From the NCBI GenBank assembly GCA_037043015.1, contig CM073325.1:4838501-4902500 (forward strand): 64,000 bases of DNA, written 5' to 3'. Made by a program: the position numbers and the translations under genes. The DNA comes from Bryum argenteum (Eukaryota > Streptophyta > Bryopsida > Bryales > Bryaceae). The stretch's first letter is position 1. Each line of letters opens with the position of its first letter. Positions 56,815 to 64,000 of this stretch are shown here, one piece after another. The notes below the pieces were generated by a model. It was not told the DNA's origin. It saw nothing but the letters and a program-made list of their open reading frames with translations, and made no database searches.

Positions 56815-57215
56815 CTTTATCGAGCATCTAGGGCTGATCGAGCCCGCAGGGCAAAGAGCTGGAGACGAAGACCTTGATTTTAACCCGGATGGAGAACACG
56901 AGAATAAGGTCAAAGAAGTACCGCTACTTAGGAAGGTTAGCCACAAATTACTAAAAGACACTAAAAAAAGAGAATGAAGCAAAGAAGTGCAGCGTGCCGC
57001 CACTGCCTTTAGGGGAGATGGTAACAGCAATGACTGCATGATTTGTGGCATGGATGGCGTTTTGATATGTTGTGATGCCTGTCCAGCTGCCTATCACTGA
57101 CGTTGTGTCGGCGCCACTAAGGGAAAGCTTGGATCGGGCGACTGGTATTGTCCAGAATATCGTCTTCCTTGTACGGGTATCCCATATGCGAAGCGATTGC
57201 TGGGAGCGGTCAAAT
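56815..57215 (+). pseudogene. PHD-finger gene fragment, antisense in GALT intron
   Basis: The plus strand reads DEDLDFNPDGEHENKVKEVP, a basic KLLKDTKKRE stretch, a stop, then a PHD zinc finger: NDCMICGMDGVLICCDACP with AAYH, a stop, RCVGATKGKLGSGDWYCPE. The Cys4-His-Cys3 pattern is nearly complete (CMIC, CCDAC, H, RC, WYCPE with the final Cys missing). It resembles chromatin PHD proteins of the DDT/PHD type. Two stops and missing flanks show it is a captured exon, on the opposite strand from the surrounding GALT gene. Confidence 0.85.
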
Positions 57216-58033
57216 TAACATATTCATATTCTAGATAAAGATTTGTAATGAGTTTTAAAGTATATATGCTTACCTTTTTTGTGTTGTTTCGTTCCATCAC
57301 ATCGAAGTGCTTTTAACCATCAATATTGGCCATATCGAGAGTTATGCTCTATTACAGGTTCATCATTCCAATGACCTTTTAGACGAGGATTTAAATGAAG
57401 AATTGTTGCGGGATCTTCTTCAACTTTTCTAGTCTTAGACTCTTGTATTTCTAGAACAAACTGGGATACAAGCCCTTCTTTAAATGTAAGTGGATTGTAT
57501 CTCAACTGAGCTCGTCGTGGTTTTCCCGTAATAGTGATAATTGATCCAAATTCAAGACCACATGGGATTGGAACATATTGAACTCCTGGCTCATGTAATA
57601 TATTTCTTGCTACATCAATCACTGTTGAACAAACTTTATCGCTATACATATCTGAAGAAATTGGTGCTTGGATATTCAACTCTTCTAATACTTGAGCTCC
57701 TTGAGACTTAGCATGTTGTATTACTTTCAAGAACTCAACATTGTCGGTAATGAATGAGAGGGCATCAATTTCAACATCTTGAGTAGAGAGTTCATCTATA
57801 CTCACACTATTTTGTTCCAAATCTTTCTTAGGAGAATCTAATGGTTATCTAGGCAAAAAGTCTGAAACCTCTCGAGCAACATTTTCAACTTTTGAAGCCT
57901 TATTTATTTTGTCTTTAGAAAATCCTATATTTGGACATATCTGTACTAGCATAAAACCAAATAGGATCAAAGCAACTACTTTTAAAATCAGTCTCTTTTT
58001 TTTTAACCACCATAATTGCTTTTGATTTTCCAC

Positions 58034-58740
58034 CCATGTTTCTCAAACACAAATCAACAATTACTTCTCAACATAGGGTTATCACTCAACATATACACTA
58101 ACTTCAAAAACACCATAATTAGAAAATAAATTCAAAAACAGACTTATGTAACCAAGGCTATTTGTGAGTTTCTAATGTAAGCTCCACAAAATGAAGTCCA
58201 CAATATATATGAACAAGAAAATACATGAGTTATAAACATTTTACTTTGGAAGAATCTTTACTTTTTGATAATAAGAGTTATTTGGGAGCTATTTTTACCA
58301 TAGTTTGTTCAAGTGGCACTATAATTACATTGATTCTTTTGAGCAACTCATAACATGAAGTAAAACATAATTTATTTACAACTAGCTTTTGAGCACAACA
58401 TTCGACTTTCAAAGTAAACCATAATTTATTTACAACTAGCTTTCGAAAAATTTATTTACAGCTAGCTGCGTAAGTTTTGAGGTAGGGGTGTACCGATGAA
58501 ATTCGCAATTGTGCTCTAAACCTTTGCAAGGAATGATATGTATCATCCTGTGTAGGATACTGTTCATTTCACAACTATGGCAATCTCATTCCTTCAAAAG
58601 ACAACAATACCCTACACATCTAGTAAAGAAGAATGGTTTCATGGTTCGCGTGGATGTGTCTTTCATCAATTTTCAGCAACTCAACTTGTGAAGGGCCAAT
58701 CCCTATATCACATCGATACTGGAAGTTAACCTCCAACACA
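58034..58740. other. Spacer, contains shared non-coding block
   Basis: AT-rich. The 58.5-58.73 kb part matches the dispersed block noted at 51.1-51.9 and 62.2-62.4 kb. No gene seen. Confidence 0.5.
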
Positions 58741-59046
58741 ACAATTTAGCTCGAGTCGAGCTAAACTCTACCTACAGATTGGTTACTTCACTGAAACTGA
58801 ACAAAACTACCAATCATTGACATTTTCAACTGGTCATAATTTACTCAAATTCTGTCCAAATTGGGCATATGAGATGTTTTCTGACATCCACTTTGTGCAA
58901 ATGTCAAATAACACCTTGTATGTCCAATTTAGAGAAAATTTGAGTAAGTTATGACCATTTGAAATACCAACGATTGGTTGTTTTCGTCAATTTCACCAAA
59001 GAACCCGTGTGTGGGTACACTTTAGCTCGACTCGAGCTAAAATGTA
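58741..59046. mobile_element. Foldback MITE with palindromic tips, copy 1
   Basis: Long inverted arms: the left tip TTTAGCTCGAGTCGAGCTAA (from about 58744) and the right tip around 59021-59041 are reverse complements, and each tip is itself a palindrome. Further in, an ACTCAAATTCTGTCCAAATTG-like stretch on the left matches the complement of the right arm. It has no coding content. A second, diverged copy lies at 62479-62764, also upstream of a B3 gene. Confidence 0.85.
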
Positions 59047-59987
59047 TTCTCTCAAGCAATTTTCCCATTATGATGAATATTTCGGAGTCCGAACAAACGC
59101 TTTCCTTCTCACTGTTAGATACTGTTGACAAATTTCATATACTATTAGCATTTTTTAGTGTACAGTTCAGATGTTAATGTACAACATGGTTCAGAGCCAC
59201 AGTACACGCATTGCTTAGGTTAACAAACAGAAGATTCAGCCTCATGAGAGGATACAGAAAGAGTGCTCCTAAAGAGCTGGTCGAACTACGGCTCATGGCG
59301 AAATCAGGAGGAAAAGTTACTCATAACAATTAGAAAATAAGGTATTGCTTTCCAATTGTGTTCCTCACTTTCAGCGGATCCTACTTCACATCTCGAGCTC
59401 CTTTCTGAACATCAAAGCCCACAAGCCGCTCCTCAGTTAAGATTCAACTTCTGTTGTTCATCACCATCTGTAGTTCTCCTTGTGTGCTTAAATCCAGTTT
59501 TAAAATGCTATGTGATCACCTTCTCATATTCTACTCATGCATTTGAATCTGAATCTAAATTTCGATGCATGCATGTTTCGATTTATGATGTGCCTTGGGA
59601 TTGCAACGGATTTGCCACTTTCACAGCAGTCACCAGCAGGGTGCGTGATACGTTATGTCAATTACGAGTACTGTATCACTGCGGTTGGTTCTGAGTCTAA
59701 TCCTCAGTAGAATCACCCTCAACATGAATTAACTCTGTAGAAGTGATCATTTGTTCTATTCATTTTGATTGAGATGCCTCAACTTACCGAGCTTGCAATT
59801 ATTCCGGAGGAAACACTCCTTGCTTCCTCGCAATTTGAATTTCAAAACTGAAACTCAATCACCCTTCTCCTACTCATATTTAACGAGTTTACCCTCTCCA
59901 CCTCTTTCATAGGCCTAGGAACGATGCAGAGCAAACTTGTCCCTTGCATTCTTAGCAAAACTGTTTGGTTACACATTCTGTGTAGAG
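59047..59987. other. 5' region of B3 gene F
   Basis: Matches the DNA preceding gene G (63.0-63.6 kb; for example CTTCACATCTCGAGCT and GATTGAGATG(C/T)CTCAACTTACC). This upstream similarity indicates a duplicated unit of about 3.6 kb that includes regulatory DNA. No extra gene seen. Confidence 0.65.
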
Positions 59988-61073
59988 ATGGCGAAGTTTC
60001 AAAAAGGTACTACTCTTTCTGAGGCTGGTTCTCCCTCTTTTGTAAAAACCATCCGGCCCTTCAACCTTGGTAGAATGGTAAGAGCACTTCCTTCTTATGA
60101 ACACTTGTTGCAACTTCTTTCCCATGATATAATCTGTGTCAAGTGTGATTTACTACTATATATGTGTTATTAAATTGGTGAGATTGTACTGTACAGGAGA
60201 TTCCATGGAAGTTTCTGAAGGACCATGGTCACAAATTTCAAAAGATTGTGAGCTTGAAGGGACCCAGTGGACAATCGAAATACTTGGAACTTCTTCTCTA
60301 TTTTCACCGTACACAGCGAGTGTTTTTCGGGGGATGGAGAAGTTTTATGATGGAGACTGGCATCAAAGTAGGTGATCAGTTGCTGATCACCCTCGTCTCC
60401 AAGTCCGCTTTTACTGTGCGTTTCTTGAAACAGAGCAGCACTTTGACTCCAAAGGAACAAACACAACCGTCATTGAAGAGCTCTTCCTCAGTCTCCACTC
60501 TCGGCTCGTCTTCGACGAACGAGAAGAATGATGTTGTCTACATGATTGATACAAGGAGGTTCAAGCGGAAGGTGCATGCATTGTTGCAGAATTTTGAGTG
60601 TCCTCATTTTGTCAAGATTATGAAAGCCTCCAGCCTTCGCCAGACTCAGTCATGCTTTATGGTAAGCATGATACGTAACTGAAATTTCAGCGAGATATGG
60701 CTAAACAAGAAGTATACACAACTATCATTGGGTTTTTCCATTTACAATTCGAAGAAGGTACGTAGGTTTAACAGAAGGTGTAGCTCATCCTGTAAGTTGC
60801 ATACTTTTTTGGTGTGTGAAGCAAGTGCCAGCGGAGTTTCTCGAGAAATATGGGAAGTATGTGTCCAAGTTTGGTTCGATGCGAGGACCCTCTGGTGCTA
60901 CAATGGAGGTTCATTTCTCATTCACGAGGTCCAGAAGAGGAGGTTTCACGACAGGGTGGAAGACTTTTTATCGAGAGAATGGGTTTTGTGTTGGAGATGT
61001 GCTGCTCTTCTCGCTTTGTGCACCGTCATGTTGGGTTGTGCAGGTGGTTGAAAAAGCACCACCATCGAAATAA
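59988..61073 (+). CDS. B3-domain protein F, two B3 domains
   Basis: About 268 residues; exons 59988-60077, 60197-60661, 60822-61073. Exon 1 is MAKFQKGTTLSEAG then SPSFVKTIRPFNLGRM. Exon 2 has EIPWKFLKDHGHKFQKIVSL, GGWRSFMMETGIKVGDQLLI, SAFTVRFLKQ, a Ser-rich linker and CPHFVKIMKASSLRQTQSCFM. Exon 3 has QVPAEFLEKYGKYVSKF, GWKTFYRENGFCVGDVLLFSL and WVVQVVEKAPPSK. Exon 3 is very like that of gene C, although exon 1 is different. All introns are phase 0 and there are no breaks. Nearest neighbour is G downstream. Probably a nuclear DNA-binding factor. Confidence 0.88.
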
Positions 61074-62478
61074 ACTCGCCACTTGAAGCATATGTTGCTG
61101 TAGTGACATTTACACGATCGTAGCAAATCGTCTCGTTATGCGCACTTTTGAATATTTTACTCCAAGGATACCAGATTCTAGGAGGTAGCAGGCTCAGAAC
61201 CAAAAGATAGGGATCAGAAAGAGTCGTCCCAGTGCTCTCAATGATTCACAGCTACCGGAACAAAGAGTTACTCTTTGTAGCTAGTTTAATCAATTGCTGC
61301 AACAATCTGTTTAAAACTTTCAGTTTGTCTCTTTGTGGAAAATAATACAACAGCTAGTCCTACGTGCTAGACTATCACAGTTATTAGTTCCGAGAACGTT
61401 TTTCTAGCAGCTACCGTAGATCTCCATTGTTGTTTCAAAGGGCTCAGGCTCTAAACGTTTGAAGTGAAATTCTTCTCAGCATGCTAGGCCTATGATTGAA
61501 TTGTAGCGTTCCTTCTGGAAGTGTTCTCGATGTGCAAGGGAGTTTTTCTTTGGGGCCCAAATTGCACCAGAGCTACACTTGCTTGCACAACGCAATTCGA
61601 GGAAAGGATACAGAATTGTCAGATGATGAACTTATTGAGTACCAGAATTCGATGCTTACTAGAGATTTGTACACACAAAATTGGATGAAAGTAGAGGTTT
61701 ATTTGAGAGCTGGTTGGAAAGAGATCGCATCTAAATGTAAGCTTCCTAAGTGTAGATTGTGAACAAGTCAAAATATGCAAAAAGAAAACCTAGGTTTGAT
61801 GTGAATTCATGCTCAAATGACGATACGAGGCTCCCATGGCTCACTTTGTGTAATCTATTTTGAATCACATAATGTAACTTACTCTTTGGTTCCTTCAGAG
61901 TTTTGTTGGTGCTAGGTTCATTGACAAAGCCTATGAAAAACATAGAGAACAAATTAGCAATTGTAGCTATGAGTTGGTCAAAGGGCTAGTCCTTAATTTG
62001 CCTTTGAAAGGATCTATGTTGAACTATTGGCAAATCGGAATTTGGAATTGGTCCAATCGTAAAGTAGATGTCAACTCTGGCAATGTTTGGTCATAAAACT
62101 TTGTGAACAGTTTCTATGACTTCATATCAAATGTTAGTGAGAGTATTCTGAATGATGTCACTCAGGGCTTGAGAGGATTGTAGTAGAGTATAATTTCTGC
62201 TCAACTTGTTGTTGACCTATTCGCAATCCTGCTCTAAAACTTTACAAGGATTGAAATCTCTTATCACGATTTGTTTGATGCAGATGACGACATCATTCCT
62301 TCACAGTACACGGTTAGTTTAGCGAGAAGTTTCATGGTTTGCCTGAAGAGCATGTGTGTCTTTTTGTTTTTCACCAACTTGAATTTGGAAGGACGCATCC
62401 CTAAATCCCATCAACACTGTTAGTTAGCCCCAAGTTACAAAGTAATTACAATGGGAAAATTGCATGATTTGAGAAAAT
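61074..62478. other. Spacer between B3 genes F and G
   Basis: Contains an 88-codon plus-strand frame (61496-61762) without recognised motif, and the shared non-coding block at 62.24-62.43 kb. No further gene supported. Confidence 0.5.
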
Positions 62479-62764
62479 ACATTTCAGCTTGAGTCGAGCT
62501 AAATTCCACCGCAGACAAGCCAAAGCGACCAATCGTCAGCATTTTCAAATGGCCATAATTTACTTAATCTTTGTCCAAATTGGGCATATGAGATGTTTTT
62601 TGAAATCTATAAAAAGAGTACACGTCAAAAAATTCCTCATATGCCCAATTTGGATACAATTTGAGTAAGTTAAGGCCATTTGCGGATACTACCAATTGGT
62701 AGTTCCGTACATAGCGAAATTCCCAATTTGTATGTACAATTTAGCTCGACTTGAGATGAAATGT
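62479..62764. mobile_element. Foldback MITE with palindromic tips, copy 2
   Basis: A diverged copy of the element at 58741-59046. The tips (TTCAGCTTGAGTCGAGCT on the left; complement of the right end around 62743-62764) and interior (CCAAATTGGGCATATGAG) are shared. It sits at the equivalent place upstream of gene G, so it was most likely copied with the segment. Confidence 0.82.
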
Positions 62765-63598
62765 CACTGGACTTGGAAGATTGGATATCTCCCTAAATAT
62801 GGGCCGGAACGAACACTTCCTTTAGTTTGTGAAATACGGATACACAATTCATGTTTTGTTGGCATTTTTTCGTGCAAAGTTTCGATGTTTTTGCACACCA
62901 TGTTTGGAACAAGGCAACCACAGCATTGAGTATATAAATTATGATCAACAGCAGCAAATTTAAATGTAGCCTTCGTACCAAAAGAGCTGGTGGAACTACG
63001 GCTCATGACGCAACCAGGAGGAAAGGTTACTGAGAACGATAAGAAAAAAAAATTTGCTTTCACATTGTGTTCCGCACTTCCAGCGAGTACTACTTCACAT
63101 CTCGAGCTGCTCTCTCGTTTTCATATTCCTCATGCCGCTTCTTAGCGAAAGTTTAACTTCTAGTATTCATCAACTTCATCCTTGTGTGCGGAAACTCAGT
63201 TCAAAGTGCCTTGGGATCAGCTATCGCATCCTACTCAATGCATTTGAATTTAATTGTTTCTACTTATGATTTCCCTTGCCACTCACACAGAAGTCTCTGG
63301 CAGGGGTGCGCGGTACGTTCTCTCAGTTACAATTACTATATCATTGCGGTAGGTTCCGAGTCTGTTCCTCAGTTAATCTCCCACGACATGAAATCACTCT
63401 CAAAAATGGATCATTCGTTCCATTCATTTTGATTGAGATGTCTCAACTTACCGAGCTTGCAATTTGAATTCCAAAATTGAAACTCAGTCACCCCTGTCCT
63501 CCTCATACTCAACAAGCTTACCTCCTGTACCTCTTTATAGAAACGCTGCATGGCATACTTGTCCCTTGCATTGCTTTGTTCGCACATTCTGTGTAGAG

Positions 63599-64000
63599 AT
63601 GGCGAAGTTTCAAAAAGGTACTACTCTGTCGACTCTTGAGGCTAGTTCTCCCTCTTTTCTGAAAACCATCCGGCCCTCCAACCTTCATAACAACATGGTA
63701 CGAGCACCCGCTTCTTCTGAACACTTGTTGCAACTTCTTTCCCATGATATAATCTGTGTCAAGTGCGGTTTACTACTGTATATGTGTTATTAAATTGGTG
63801 AGATTGTACTGTACAGGAGATTCCATGGAAGTTTCTGAAGGACCATGGTCACAAATTTCAAAAGAGAGTGAGCTTGAAGGGACCCAACGGACAAACGACG
63901 TACTTGGAACTTCTTCTCTATTTTCACCGTAGATGGCGAGTGTTTTTCGGCGGATGGAGAAGTTTTATGATGGAGAATAGGATCAAAGTAGGTGATCAGG
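63599..64000 (+). CDS. B3-domain protein G, cut by window end
   Basis: Fifth plus-strand B3 gene, 5' part only: exon 1 63599-63697 (MAKFQKGTTLSTLEA, then SSPSFLKTIRPSNLHNNM) and exon 2 from 63817 to the window end (EIPWKFLKDHGHKFQKRVSL, a YLELLLYFHRRWRV stretch, FFGGWRSFMMENRIKVGDQ). It is closest to gene F, about 3.6 kb upstream. No stop appears in the visible part. Domain 1 is nearly complete; domain 2 and the 3' end lie beyond the window. Confidence 0.85.

Larger units (their letters stand above)
54770..58033 (-). pseudogene. Galactosyltransferase (plant GALT with galectin domain), decayed
   Basis: Relic of a Golgi type II beta-1,3/hydroxyproline O-galactosyltransferase. Approximate exons: 58033-57274, 56707-56472, 56358-56107, 55915-55777, 55639-55466, 55446-55367, 55286-54770. 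The N-terminus has a short cytoplasmic KKKRLILK stretch and membrane anchor (VVALILFGFMLVQICPNIGF). Exon 1 includes YNPLTFKEGLVSQFVLEIQE and exon 2 FHINIDGRHISSFP (galectin part). The transferase blocks are RRTWFE, KKEAEYYGDIIILPFIDKY, KYIMKCDDDTFVRID (DDD metal site), YMGNMNLEFYPLRTGKWAV, YIISKDFGQFVVEN and LFKMEDVTVGI, ending SPRNMMCLWEKL and CCYK. In-frame stops lie at 57845-57847, 57320-57322, after PPDDT (about 56271) and where RHFEE precedes MAIRR (about 56191). There are also frameshifts near exon 4 and a MITE in the last exon. It is not functional unless the copy is misassembled. Confidence 0.88.

Noticed and set aside
1-64000. CRISPR arrays, bacterial operons or phage genes
   Set aside because: Tandem arrays here lack regular spacers, and all recognisable genes are plant genes with introns or plant transposons.

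Overview
The window is nuclear DNA of a land plant. The evidence is spliced genes with GT-AG introns, a clustered family of plant-specific B3-domain proteins, a plant-type 26S proteasome RPN7, a plant G-patch protein, a plant hydroxyproline/beta-1,3-galactosyltransferase relic, and a typical plant transposon mix (hAT, copia, chromovirus-like gypsy, MITEs, SINEs). A flowering plant is most likely. The species cannot be named from sequence alone, and there is no sign of bacterial genes, CRISPR arrays or operons.

Layout. 1-28.8 kb is gene-poor and AT-rich, and is mostly transposon debris and local repeats: a 146-bp direct repeat (3.7-4.0 kb), a frameshifted copia RT relic (about 5.3-5.8 kb), a long foldback element (7.59-8.56 kb), a broken hAT transposase (9.9-12.1 kb) and a structurally complete gypsy element with two LTRs and a CTTTT target duplication (12,551-18,167). 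After these come a GC-rich block of possibly organellar origin (about 19.2-20.1 kb), a LINE ORF1-like relic (24.6-25.6 kb), minisatellites (24.3-27.8 kb) and a TTAA-flanked MITE (28.1-28.5 kb).

28.85-41.8 kb is genic, with all genes on the minus strand: two B3 genes in a tandem segmental duplication of about 3.5 kb, an intronless RPN7 whose 3' end was copied with that duplication, and a nine-exon G-patch gene. Between RPN7 and the G-patch gene is a nest of small retroelements (36.9-38.8 kb). It holds a tRNA-headed SINE, a short 5'-truncated SINE and a SINE headed by a complete 5S rRNA sequence. The 5S-headed copy is inserted in a second copy of the TTAA MITE, and the three share a 3' body motif. 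This is the most novel-looking material in the window.

44.2-64 kb is on the plus strand: a six-exon calcineurin-like metallophosphoesterase, then five tandem B3 genes (the last cut by the window end). Between B3 genes three and four lies a minus-strand galactosyltransferase pseudogene with several in-frame stops, a PHD-finger gene fragment in one intron and a TA-flanked MITE in its last exon.

How it works together. The seven B3 genes share one plan: three exons and two B3 domains, with each domain split by a phase-0 intron at the same place. They probably arose by internal exon-pair duplication followed by tandem gene duplication, and they probably encode nuclear DNA-binding proteins of the REM type. 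The other genes (proteasome lid, RNA/nucleolar G-patch protein, phosphoesterase) are unrelated housekeeping genes. All splice sites were read by eye by comparing paralogues and known family sequences.
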